This document shows positions 25,580 to 34,391 of a stretch of DNA of 64,000 nt, piece by piece. The DNA lies in assembly GCA_964655475.1 (NCBI GenBank), contig CAZZMO010000003.1:88188-152187 (forward strand), given 5' to 3'. The position numbers and the translations under genes were made by a program. The number at the start of each line of letters is the position of its first letter. The first letter of the stretch is position 1. The DNA comes from VGMA01 sp964655475. Its GTDB lineage: Bacteria; Chlamydiota; Chlamydiia; Chlamydiales; VGMA01. Below the pieces are notes generated by a model. That model had not been told where the DNA came from, did no database searches, and was given only the letters and a program-made list of their open reading frames with translations.

Positions 25580-28377
25580 AATATCTTATACTTTGATTGC
25601 ATGTCGTAAAGCTTGGAGTTCATCTCTTCGAGATTCTTATGGGAACTCTCTACGAGCTCTTTTGGCGCACGCTCTGTAAATGAAGGGTTTGAAAGGCGCT
25701 CTTTCATACCATCGATTTGCTTTGTCAGCTTTTCGATCTCTTTAGTAAGCCTTGTGATTTCCTTCTCTTTAAGCTCCTCTGGAAGAGGAATCGAGAGGTG
25801 GCTGGTGTGGATACTTGCCTTGGAGACAAATAGCCCTTTCGGCGGCTCGCTATAGTGAATCTGATCGATTCTGACAAGGGAAGTGATGATCGTTTCATGT
25901 TCTTTCACGAATGCGTTGTTCCCTTCGATGTAGAGATCAGAGGCAACGCCAGGTAACACACCCATTTCTGCGCGGATATTTCGGATCGTGTAGACCATCT
26001 CAGTGAGGATCTTAAATTGATCTTCTACTTTTTCAGAGACTAAATGATCTTCAAGAGTTTTTGGATAGGGAGCTACGATACATGCTTTCGCCATGAGCGC
26101 TTCGAGAAACTCTTTAGAAAAAGGATCCAATTTTTCTGGAATGGGTCCATTAAATGAGAACTTCTCTTTGATTTTGGAGAAGAGTTCTTCTGTAATGAAT
26201 GGGGCGATCGGGTGAAGCAGCCTCACTACACTCATGAGTACACTGACGAGGAGGAGCTGTTTATTTTGTTTTTGAGAAGAGGAGCCTTTTTTTCCAAAGA
26301 GGTATGGTTTACACATCTCTAGATAGTAGGCGCAAAATTCATCCCAAAAGAAACTGTAGATCGTTTTTGCGACTTCATCAAAGTCATACTGGTCGATCGA
26401 CTGATTGACAATCAAGATCACTCTGCCTAAGCGGGACAAGATCCACTGATCATCGAGCGTAAAGAGTTCGTGATCGACCCCTTTTTTAACAGATACAGAA
26501 TCGAGGTTGAGGAAGATAAATCTTGCTGCGTTCCAGAATTTATTCGCAAAGTTTTTGAACTCTTCGAAGCGGCGGCGGTCGAGATCGATTTGCCTTGCAT
26601 GTGTCACACTAAAACAAAGGGCAAGTCTCATTGCATCAGCGCCATACTGGTCGATGATTTCGAGTGGATCGATGACGTTTCCTTTCGATTTCGACATCTT
26701 TTCCCATTTGCTAAAGACTCCCTTCGGAGGATTTTCCCCAAGCTCATAAGAAAGCCTTTCCTCACCAGAAACATAGGCGATGTTCTTCTCGCTATCTTCT
26801 CTCCAGTAGGATTTTCCATAGATGAGGCCATGGATAAAGGTCTCCTTGAAGGGGACTTTTTGTTCGACGTATTCTGCCATCATGATCATCCGGGCAACCC
26901 AGAAAAATAGGATGTCGTGACCTGTCACGAGGGTGCTGTGTGGGAAGAAAGCTGAAAGATCATCAGTTTTTTCAGGCCAGCCAAGGGTAGAAAAGGGCCA
27001 GAGGGCAGACGAAAACCAAGTGTCAAGAACATCTTCATCTTGTACATAATCAGCTCCAGGGGACCCTTCTCCAATGTGGCAGATCATCTTCTCTGGATTG
27101 TCTTTATGATACCAAACGGGGATGCGATGCCCCCACCAAAGTTGTCTCGATATACACCAATCTCTTAAGTTGTAGATCCAATGGAAGTAAATTTTTTCCC
27201 AGTGGGAAGGGACGATCTTGACCTCTTGATTTTCAACTACTTCAATGAGGCGGTGTTTGAATGGTTCCATCTTGATGAACCACTGTTTTGAGAGATAGGG
27301 CTCAACAACCGCTTTGGAGCGATAAGAGATCCCTACTCGAAGAACGTGGGGCTCTATCTTGACTAAATGGCCAAGACGTTTCATCTCTGCAATAACGCTA
27401 GTTCTAGCTTCTTGCATCGATAATCCTTTGAATTGTCCCCCCTCTTCGTTTAAGGTGCCGTCAGGGTTCATGATATTGATCATCGGGAGGTTGTGCCTTT
27501 TCCCTAATTCGTAGTCATTTACATCGTGGGCTGGAGTGATTTTGACAGCGCCCGTTCCGAAATCCTTTTCCACAAAGGTGTCTGCTACGATAGGGATGCT
27601 TCGATTTTGGATGGGGAGTAGGAGCTCTTTTCCAATGAAGGGGGCGTAACGGGGATCGTCTGGATGGACAGCGACAGCCACATCTCCGAGCATTGTTTCA
27701 GGTCGGGTCGTTGCAATCACAATTGATTGAGAAGGATCATCTCGTAAAGGATAGGCAAAGTGCCAGAGGAAAGAGTCCCTTTCTTCGTGCTCTACTTCGT
27801 CATCTGCGATCGCTGTTTGAGCGACAGGGTCCCAGTTAACGAGATAATTGCCCCGATAGATTAGGCCATCGTCGAACATCTTTTTAAAGACCGTTTTCAC
27901 AGCGATATTCGATTTTTCATCCATTGTGAATCGAAGGCGTGACCAGTCGCAAGAGCAGCCTAGCTGTTCGAGTTGATGGAGGATTTTTTCTTGATAGATT
28001 TCTTTCCAATCCCAGATGTGGGCTACGAATTCTTCACGAGAATAATCTCTTTTCCTCTTTCCATACTTTGCAAAGAGGTGCCTTTCTACCACGGTTTGAG
28101 TAGAAATGCCTGCGTGATCTGTTCCAGGGAGCCAGAGTGCTTCAAACCCTGCCATCCGCTTGTAGCGGATGAGGATGTCTTGAATCGTATCTACAAGGCC
28201 ATGTCCCATGTGGAGAGAGCCTGTTACATTGGGAGGAGGAATGGGGATGCTGTACTTCGGCTTTAAACTATTCGGATTGGCTGAAAAGAATCCATTTTCT
28301 TTCCAAAATCGGTACCATTTTTTTTCAACAATTTTTGGTTCGTATACTGAATCGAGAGTTTCAGGATTATTGCTCAT
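25567..28377 (-). CDS. valS: Valyl-tRNA synthetase
   Basis: The 936-residue class I synthetase has the HIGH motif as HMGH (residues 56-59, within PPPNVTGSLHMGHGL) and KMSKS at 560-564. The editing domain includes VIATTRPETMLGDVAVAVHPDD. The C-terminus ends in the valyl-type coiled-coil arm (ITRLTKEIEKLTKQIDGMKERL). Its start overlaps the pknD stop by 4 bp (ATGA), so it is translated downstream of the kinase. The same pknD-valS pairing occurs in Chlamydia. Confidence 0.97.
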   Translation of the reverse strand: MSNNPETLDSVYEPKIVEKKWYRFWKENGFFSANPNSLKPKYSIPIPPPNVTGSLHMGHGLVDTIQDILIRYKRMAGFEALWLPGTDHAGISTQTVVERHLFAKYGKRKRDYSREEFVAHIWDWKEIYQEKILHQLEQLGCSCDWSRLRFTMDEKSNIAVKTVFKKMFDDGLIYRGNYLVNWDPVAQTAIADDEVEHEERDSFLWHFAYPLRDDPSQSIVIATTRPETMLGDVAVAVHPDDPRYAPFIGKELLLPIQNRSIPIVADTFVEKDFGTGAVKITPAHDVNDYELGKRHNLPMINIMNPDGTLNEEGGQFKGLSMQEARTSVIAEMKRLGHLVKIEPHVLRVGISYRSKAVVEPYLSKQWFIKMEPFKHRLIEVVENQEVKIVPSHWEKIYFHWIYNLRDWCISRQLWWGHRIPVWYHKDNPEKMICHIGEGSPGADYVQDEDVLDTWFSSALWPFSTLGWPEKTDDLSAFFPHSTLVTGHDILFFWVARMIMMAEYVEQKVPFKETFIHGLIYGKSYWREDSEKNIAYVSGEERLSYELGENPPKGVFSKWEKMSKSKGNVIDPLEIIDQYGADAMRLALCFSVTHARQIDLDRRRFEEFKNFANKFWNAARFIFLNLDSVSVKKGVDHELFTLDDQWILSRLGRVILIVNQSIDQYDFDEVAKTIYSFFWDEFCAYYLEMCKPYLFGKKGSSSQKQNKQLLLVSVLMSVVRLLHPIAPFITEELFSKIKEKFSFNGPIPEKLDPFSKEFLEALMAKACIVAPYPKTLEDHLVSEKVEDQFKILTEMVYTIRNIRAEMGVLPGVASDLYIEGNNAFVKEHETIITSLVRIDQIHYSEPPKGLFVSKASIHTSHLSIPLPEELKEKEITRLTKEIEKLTKQIDGMKERLSNPSFTERAPKELVESSHKNLEEMNSKLYDMQSKYKILKGL

Positions 28378-31169
28378 GAGCGGTTTCCATGGTTCTTGAG
28401 TTTTCTTTCGTAATAAGTAGATTTAGTCTTTTTGCCACTGAGATCGTAGAAGAGGGTCAATTCTTTTAACAAGATCGCAACTTCTTCAGGGAAAGCATTT
28501 TTTGCCCAAGGTCCTTTAAAATGGATGTGATCTGATAAATAGTAGGCGATCAAAGCGGGAATTGGTGGATAGGCATACTCTTTCATGACCTTGAAATGAT
28601 GGAGCGCAATCGCATACCCTTCTGTCGCTCCGAGATAACATCCGTAGAGGAAAAAGAGTGGACTTTTGATATTCGTGAGGTTTTTTGCTGGATAAAAGTC
28701 AAAAATCTGTTTCGCTACCACAAAATCTTTCAAGATCAAATGAGTCCATAACTTCATGATGTGGAGTTGATGGATATACTTTGAAGGGACTTCGTGTCCT
28801 TCGAGGTTGACAAAGACTGTGCGAAGCTTTTTCGCTCCCCCTCGATGAAGACCTTTATGGATGATGTAAAAGAGGCATTTCATCTCTTTTGCTGTCAAAA
28901 CAACAGGAGCTGTTTGGAAGAAATGATCGAGGTAGTCTTGGAAGTTATGTTCATTCGCATCGATAGGGAGATAAGAGGGCCCCATCTCTCTTACAAATCC
29001 TGACTCTTCGAGATGAAGAAGAGCGTAGAAGGCATTTTCAATGAGGACACTATTTTGCAGTTCAGGATGATTTTGAACCACTTCTTGTAAAATCAACGGT
29101 TTTTGTAGCCAAAACGCTAAAACAATGATCTGAGCAAGGAGGGTTTCCTCTTCAGTCGTGACAGCTGCGTCAAAGAACACCTGAGGTTCTAGCTCTTCTA
29201 TGATATTTGCGATCGAGATCTTCATCTCTTTGGTGATCCGGTGAGAAAGGTGGAGGAGGACGATCAGTGCAAAACCATAAGAGGCGAGTCGATCTTTTTT
29301 ACAGGTCTCTGCAAAACGGAATACAATGTGCTCTTCGAGAGTGCCAACGAGAGGGTGCTTGGGGAATTTTCTCAAAGCAAGAGCTAAACATTTAATCTCC
29401 TCATCAAAGTCACCATCTAGTTGGTAGATCATGGCTTTTCCGAGATATTCGAGAGGGGAGCCCACCGTGTCATTGAGTTTAGAGAATGTATCTTCTGCTT
29501 GTTGGAGAAGATCTCTTCGAAGAGGTTGATTTTTTTCGATTTTGGCCGCTTCGATGAGGGCAATACCTGCGCGAAAGAGCGCTTCCCTTCCTTCAGAGCG
29601 TCCCCAGAATGAGTTTGCAATTCTATTGTACTCGAGATGTGCTTTCTCAAAATTTTTCGAAGAGAGGAACGCATCAGGAATCGAAAGGCAATTTACCATG
29701 ATGTGAGGAGAACCAGTATAGACTTGGAGAGTAGGGAGAGAAAAATGGGTGTCTTTGTAAAGAAGACCAATATGAGATCCCACAAAGGGGAGGTAGTTTG
29801 TGTAAGTTAAAATCAGCTCATCGTCGATGTAGACATGAATATCGTGGTCGATTCTCTCAATCGCAACTTCATGAAGGACTTCGGGGGTGAGAGAAAAATC
29901 AGAGACACTCTTGAGAAGGACATTCGTTCTGATCAGCTTAACCCCTTTTTCTTTAGGCCCTCCGATCCAAATGCAGTAGCCATCTTCTAACCCTTCTCTT
30001 TCTGTCGGTTTTGGGATGGAGAGGAGGACTCCAATTCCTGCAGATTCTTTTTCGAGATTGATTTTCAAGGAGATTTTGGTATTGCCTGTGAACGATTCTT
30101 TCGAAATCATTAAGACTACCCATTCCATTTTGGTAGCAGATCGGGAAATGGGGGTGAGCTTGGTCAGAAGGACGTTTTCTTGAAATTCCCAGTGGTTTGA
30201 GTCGTTTTTTTCGAGTGTTGCGGCAAAGATCCATTTTGGATCCCCTTCAGTGTAGGCCTTTACATCAGATATGAGTTCGTTGACAGAGCTGTAGCGCATC
30301 TTGGAATCGAAGGCGAGACACTTTTTTGCAATCTCAGAGAGCTGCGTCGGTATTTCCCTGGAGGGGGCGGCTTCTAAAGCATCAACAAGCATTTCATGGT
30401 TCTTGATCTTTTTATACTGTTTCAATGTGCGGCGGTGGAAGGGGAGGCGGAGTGTGAGCATCTGGTAGAGAATCACACCGAGAGAGTAGATGTCACTATA
30501 CTCATCTGCAGGATGGCCGTCGACTCGCTCTGGAGCGAGGTAGGAGAGCGTCCCTACTACTTTTCCAGGTCTTGTGAGGTGGGGGTGCTCCACAGTGACC
30601 ATCGGAGTGTCATCGAGATTTTCTTCAGCGCTTTGCTGGATCCCTTCTGCAAGACCCCAATCGAGGATGAGGACTTCACCAAAGTCTCCGATTAATATAT
30701 TTTCAGGTTTCAAATCTCTATGGAGTAGCCCTCTCGAGTGGCAGTAGGAGATTGCTTCACAGATTTGTAGAAAGATCCTCATGAGAGCTGTTACAGAAAC
30801 TCCAATTGGATGGGGAGGTTGCCCTTGCTTTTCCCTTTTTCTCGTCTCTCTCAAAATTGATTTGAGAGTTTGCCCTTCAACATAGGGCATTGTGTAAAAG
30901 AGTTCTCCCTCGCCAGATTGGATCTCATGAACGGGGACAATGGAGGGGTGGCAAAGCTGAGCTGCGATCTTCGCCTCTTTTAAAAAGCGACTCCGCATCA
31001 CGCTATATTTGAGAAGGTCATCCCTGATTTTTTTGAGGGCGACAAGCCTTTGGCAGATAGGGTCAAAAGCGAGGTAGACCTCACCCATTCCCCCTTTTCC
31101 GAGTAGGCTTTTGACTTCATAGCGCCCTACAGAAGCAGGTAACTCTACACTTTGTTTTTCATCTTGCAT
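28374..31169 (-). CDS. pknD: Serine/threonine-protein kinase PknD
   Basis: A eukaryotic-type kinase domain spans about residues 14-300: glycine loop GKGGMG (24-29), VALKK with K46, alpha-C E65, and the catalytic loop HRDLKPEN with D152. The Mg-binding motif is DWG (170-172) instead of the common DFG, a substitution seen in other bacterial kinases. The remaining roughly 600 residues show a beta-rich region near 340-500 and a helical repeat-like region after that. Total length (931) is close to Chlamydia PknD, which is tied to division and envelope control. No obvious transmembrane helix. A PP2C phosphatase that could oppose it is encoded at 42.8 kb. Confidence 0.93.
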   Translation of the reverse strand: MQDEKQSVELPASVGRYEVKSLLGKGGMGEVYLAFDPICQRLVALKKIRDDLLKYSVMRSRFLKEAKIAAQLCHPSIVPVHEIQSGEGELFYTMPYVEGQTLKSILRETRKREKQGQPPHPIGVSVTALMRIFLQICEAISYCHSRGLLHRDLKPENILIGDFGEVLILDWGLAEGIQQSAEENLDDTPMVTVEHPHLTRPGKVVGTLSYLAPERVDGHPADEYSDIYSLGVILYQMLTLRLPFHRRTLKQYKKIKNHEMLVDALEAAPSREIPTQLSEIAKKCLAFDSKMRYSSVNELISDVKAYTEGDPKWIFAATLEKNDSNHWEFQENVLLTKLTPISRSATKMEWVVLMISKESFTGNTKISLKINLEKESAGIGVLLSIPKPTEREGLEDGYCIWIGGPKEKGVKLIRTNVLLKSVSDFSLTPEVLHEVAIERIDHDIHVYIDDELILTYTNYLPFVGSHIGLLYKDTHFSLPTLQVYTGSPHIMVNCLSIPDAFLSSKNFEKAHLEYNRIANSFWGRSEGREALFRAGIALIEAAKIEKNQPLRRDLLQQAEDTFSKLNDTVGSPLEYLGKAMIYQLDGDFDEEIKCLALALRKFPKHPLVGTLEEHIVFRFAETCKKDRLASYGFALIVLLHLSHRITKEMKISIANIIEELEPQVFFDAAVTTEEETLLAQIIVLAFWLQKPLILQEVVQNHPELQNSVLIENAFYALLHLEESGFVREMGPSYLPIDANEHNFQDYLDHFFQTAPVVLTAKEMKCLFYIIHKGLHRGGAKKLRTVFVNLEGHEVPSKYIHQLHIMKLWTHLILKDFVVAKQIFDFYPAKNLTNIKSPLFFLYGCYLGATEGYAIALHHFKVMKEYAYPPIPALIAYYLSDHIHFKGPWAKNAFPEEVAILLKELTLFYDLSGKKTKSTYYERKLKNHGNRS

Positions 31170-31259
31170 GTGCCGATTCTATCAAATACTCCTTTATACC
31201 GGAAGCGATTCAGATTATAGAATTGAAGGAATATCTATTTTCCGTTATCCTTCCCCACT

Positions 31260-32297
31260 ATGAAAAAAGTTGTGTTGACAGGAGATCGCCCGAGTGGCGC
31301 GCTCCACTTAGGCCATTATGTAGGCTCTCTTTTATCGAGACTCTCTTTGCAGGAGACAGACGAACAGTTTGTCATGATTGCAGATGTTCAAGCGCTCACC
31401 GACAACTATGAAAATCCGAAGAAAGTCTCGAGCAACATCCTTCAAGTAGCACTCGATTATCTCGCTGTAGGGATTGATCCTCTGAAGACGACGATCTTTA
31501 TCCAGTCAATGATCCCAGAGCTCGCTGAACTGACCCAGTTCTACCTCAATCTCGTCACGTGGAATAGGCTCAAGCACAACCCGACTGTAAAACAAGAAAT
31601 TGTCCAAAAAGGATTTGAAGAATCGGTTCCTGCTGGATTCATGATCTACCCTGTTTCTCAAGCAGCCGATATCACGTTCCTGAGAGCGACAGTCGTCCCT
31701 GTGGGAGAAGATCAACTGCCGATGATTGAACAGACGAACGAGATCGTCCGAAAATTCAATAGACTTTACAATACTGATATCCTGCTCGAAGCAGAAGCCC
31801 TCTTGCCCAAATGTCCGCGCCTTCCAGGCATCGATGGCAAGGCAAAGATGAGTAAATCTTTAGGCAATGGAATCTATCTGAAAGACTCAGAAGATGAGCT
31901 TTTTAAGAAGATCAAGCAAATGTACACCGACCCTAACCATTTAAGAGTCGATGACCCGGGGCAAGTAGAAGGGAATATGGTCTTTACCTACCTCGATGTT
32001 TTTGGTAGAGATAAAGCGAAAATTGAAGAGTTAAAGGCTCACTACCAAAGGGGCGGCCTTGGGGATATGGTTGTCAAAAAGTATCTCATGGAAGTTTTGA
32101 ACGAACTTCTACTTCCGATCCGCCAACGAAGAGGGGAGCTGGAAAAGGATATCCATTCTGTTGTCGATGTCTTGAAAAAGGGGACAGAAAAGACGAGAGA
32201 AAGGGCCGCTGAAACCATGTGTCTCATCAAAAAAGCGATGTCGATCTCTCATGAAAAACAGCTCTTTACCCACCCAGCCGATTTTCTCAGTCTCTAG
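31260..32297 (+). CDS. trpS: Tryptophanyl-tRNA synthetase
   Basis: The 345-residue class Ic synthetase has GDRPSGALHLGHYVG (HIGH motif as HLGH, 16-19), the substrate region YPVSQAADI (130-138) and KMSKS at 196-200. VGEDQLPMIEQTNEI is also typical. Divergent from pknD across 90 bp. A possible promoter (TTGAAG at 31223, 17-bp spacer, TATCCT at 31246) would give an almost leaderless mRNA, so I hold it as weak. The stop shares CTAG with the stop of a small convergent ORF. Confidence 0.96.
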   Translation: MKKVVLTGDRPSGALHLGHYVGSLLSRLSLQETDEQFVMIADVQALTDNYENPKKVSSNILQVALDYLAVGIDPLKTTIFIQSMIPELAELTQFYLNLVTWNRLKHNPTVKQEIVQKGFEESVPAGFMIYPVSQAADITFLRATVVPVGEDQLPMIEQTNEIVRKFNRLYNTDILLEAEALLPKCPRLPGIDGKAKMSKSLGNGIYLKDSEDELFKKIKQMYTDPNHLRVDDPGQVEGNMVFTYLDVFGRDKAKIEELKAHYQRGGLGDMVVKKYLMEVLNELLLPIRQRRGELEKDIHSVVDVLKKGTEKTRERAAETMCLIKKAMSISHEKQLFTHPADFLSL

Positions 32298-32455
32298 GAT
32301 TCATTTGGGAATATCTGACGAAATGTCCGCTTTTGATAAAAATCAGCACTCATATTGAAATGAATCTTTGGGAGATATTTTCTTAGAGAGTGATGCTTGA
32401 ATGTTTTATTTAAAAGCTCCTCTAAGAGAGGAGATGCTAATTCGATTTTATCCAT
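32294..32455 (-). CDS. Possible 53-aa protein, unannotated-size ORF
   Basis: A minus-strand ATG at 32455 opens 53 codons ending at 32294. The product starts MDKIELASPLLEELLNKTF and ends FRQIFPNES. It is basic, with Leu-rich amphipathic stretches, and has neither signal peptide nor membrane segment. It fills most of the otherwise empty 210-bp gap between trpS and the next gene, and its stop overlaps the trpS stop in the palindrome CTAG. No Shine-Dalgarno sequence precedes it, so it could be a remnant or chance. Function unknown. Confidence 0.4.
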   Translation of the reverse strand: MDKIELASPLLEELLNKTFKHHSLRKYLPKIHFNMSADFYQKRTFRQIFPNES

Positions 32456-32507
32456 ATAGATGACAGTATAGCAAAAATCGAATAGGGGGTATGTACTCTA
32501 TTGATGA

Positions 32508-33623
32508 TTAACTAGTTGTGAGCCGATCCCAGACAAAATCTCTGATATCTTCGAGAATCGATTCTATTTTGCCAATGAGTTCTTCGTCAGCGACATATTC
32601 TAAAACAGGCAAGGCATACTGATTGAAATAGAAGTTCCAATATCGATCAAGCATCTCTTTAGCTGCAGGATAGTTGAACTTTCTTTGCCAGAGATCATTA
32701 GCTACCCCTAGATTGATGTAATCACTTCGAGATAAGATATTAATGATAGTAGGAGTTTCAACGATAGTGACTACTTTTTTAAGAGGATATTCTCTAGGAA
32801 CGGGGGAAAATAGTTTATTAAGACACATTTCACGAAGTTTTGCGTAATAGGCCCCGTTATTTGTTTGTTCCAGACATCGCATACAAATGGCAAAAGGGGT
32901 GATGCTTTTGGCTATTCTCTGCTTAAAACCATGTAATACCTCAGCAGCTTCCTCGTCTCCATGCTTTTTGTAGTAGAAATATTCAGTTCTGTGCATCCAA
33001 AGGAGGTTTTTGAGTGTGAACTGCATGGGCTCTGGAGGTAGTGAAGCAATTTCTTGGTCAGTGAGATCAAGAATATTGAGAGTGGATTTAGCAAATTCAT
33101 GTCTTGTGGGGATGAGGGCTACGCTTTTGGTCTCTTTGAACTGCACTCTCTTTTTCTTGGCTGATGGCTCTATAGGAAGCGTCTCATCTTGCTCTTCTAT
33201 TGTTTCTCTATCGCTCGAAGGAAGGTCTGTTTCAGAGAGAGAAAGATCCACTGTTGTTATAGAGTTGCAATCTGCTCGGCTACTTGATCCGGCTATAGTA
33301 GGGGTGGGTGTCAATCGAGGGGGTGAGTCACCCAAGAGATTAGGGGTTCTTGTCATATCCCTGTTATCATAGATAGAAAAAAACTGAGATGTCAGTTCTG
33401 TATCTATAACTGTTTCAACTGATTGACGCCCTCCATCAGCTTCTTTGGCATGAATTGAAACAATCTCTTTTTCCTTTAGATGAGGAGCATCTGTTAAGAG
33501 AAGTAATGAAGGGTTGGGTCTAAAGGCAGAAGCGCTATGAATCGTGTATTTTCGATGAGAGGAGAGAGCGCTGTTTTGAGAATGTAGATAATAGTGATGG
33601 GTAGAAGTATGTAATGTAATCAT
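32508..33623 (-). CDS. Putative effector with RVxF-PhiPhi (PP1-docking-like) motif, larger paralog
   Basis: The 371-residue protein has a long Ser/Thr/Pro-rich, apparently disordered N-terminal part (1-155). A basic patch then carries the motif KKKRVQF (156-162) followed by VALIPTRHEF (168-177), then LP (195-196), TLKNLLW (203-209) and EYFYYKKHGDEEA. This order recurs with near-identical spacing in the neighbouring gene. RVxF followed by hydrophobic PhiPhi is the best-known docking motif for eukaryotic protein phosphatase 1. The C-terminal part (240-371) is folded and helical and I do not recognise it. Its ATG overlaps the upstream gene's stop (ATGA). Exported, host-directed function is inference. 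Confidence 0.75.
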   Translation of the reverse strand: MITLHTSTHHYYLHSQNSALSSHRKYTIHSASAFRPNPSLLLLTDAPHLKEKEIVSIHAKEADGGRQSVETVIDTELTSQFFSIYDNRDMTRTPNLLGDSPPRLTPTPTIAGSSSRADCNSITTVDLSLSETDLPSSDRETIEEQDETLPIEPSAKKKRVQFKETKSVALIPTRHEFAKSTLNILDLTDQEIASLPPEPMQFTLKNLLWMHRTEYFYYKKHGDEEAAEVLHGFKQRIAKSITPFAICMRCLEQTNNGAYYAKLREMCLNKLFSPVPREYPLKKVVTIVETPTIINILSRSDYINLGVANDLWQRKFNYPAAKEMLDRYWNFYFNQYALPVLEYVADEELIGKIESILEDIRDFVWDRLTTS

Positions 33624-34315
33624 GAATTTATTAGTATGTTAAGAGCTTTTTTTATGAGTTCGTTTGTTGATAGAGCTATGTTTTTTGGATTGAGTTTTAA
33701 TTGATCTATAATAGGAAGTATTTCTTCTTTCGCCTCTACTTTAAATCCTTCATAATCGTCAGATTTCCACCAGATAATGTCTCCAAGAGAGAGGTCTGTT
33801 TTTTTAGGTAAAGCCATGGTCATTTGACTAGTCGTTGCCTGTTTTAATTTAGCAGCAAAAAATTCCTCTTTTTTAGGAATCAGAACCACCATGATGCTTG
33901 AATTCCATTGAACTGATTTATTAGTTTTTTTCTTAGCTGGTACATGGATGGGTGGTGGGGAAGGTACGTCAGTAAAATACTCTGCTTCAACATCAATTTC
34001 GATTTCATCTATTTCTTTTTCAACGCTATCAAATATGTCTCTAGCTGGGCTAGAACAAGTGGAAGTGGCTTGAAAATATTCGAAAGCTGTCCCTCTTGGC
34101 GTTCTATCCCCATCACCAAACAAATCGACGGTAACTGCAGAAACACGATCTGCTAATGTGAGTGTTTCCATACCAATTGTAGTTGTTGAGGAAGGTCTAG
34201 TGTCAACCTCCTCGTCAAACTTAACTGGTTGAAAATAAGTGCTTTCATTTAATTTGCTTGGTGCAAATTCAGATAAAAAAAGATTTGATGCGCTATCAAA
34301 AGCGTTTAAAGCCAT
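33620..34315 (-). CDS. Putative effector with RVxF-PhiPhi (PP1-docking-like) motif, smaller paralog
   Basis: The 231-residue protein has an acidic, Ser/Thr/Pro-rich N-terminal part (1-126), then KKKTNKSVQW (128-137) and VVLIPKKEEF (143-152). LP (169-170), SLGDIIWWKSDDYEGFKVE (176-194) and a short helical tail follow. V135 to V143 and V135 to F152 have exactly the spacing (8 and 17) found in the larger paralog. KxVxW fits the RVxF consensus. The gene looks AT-richer by eye than the housekeeping genes around it, and it sits first in a coupled two-gene unit between trpS and spoIID. Function unknown; an interaction with host PP1 is the working idea. Confidence 0.72.
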   Translation of the reverse strand: MALNAFDSASNLFLSEFAPSKLNESTYFQPVKFDEEVDTRPSSTTTIGMETLTLADRVSAVTVDLFGDGDRTPRGTAFEYFQATSTCSSPARDIFDSVEKEIDEIEIDVEAEYFTDVPSPPPIHVPAKKKTNKSVQWNSSIMVVLIPKKEEFFAAKLKQATTSQMTMALPKKTDLSLGDIIWWKSDDYEGFKVEAKEEILPIIDQLKLNPKNIALSTNELIKKALNILINS

Positions 34316-34391
34316 TCTAATCTCAAAATATTTATTAGATTGGCATAAATTCTACAATATCAACGAGTAAATATCAATTATTAAATAATTT

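Noticed and set aside
26470..26910. 146-codon plus-strand open frame within valS
   Set aside because: It overlaps the KMSKS region of valS on the other strand; the composition is that of an antisense shadow.
31214..31251. TATAAT on the minus strand and TTGAAG-N17-TATCCT on the plus strand in the pknD/trpS gap
   Set aside because: The minus-strand -10 has no -35, and the plus-strand pair would produce an almost leaderless mRNA with a weak -10; not strong enough to list as features.
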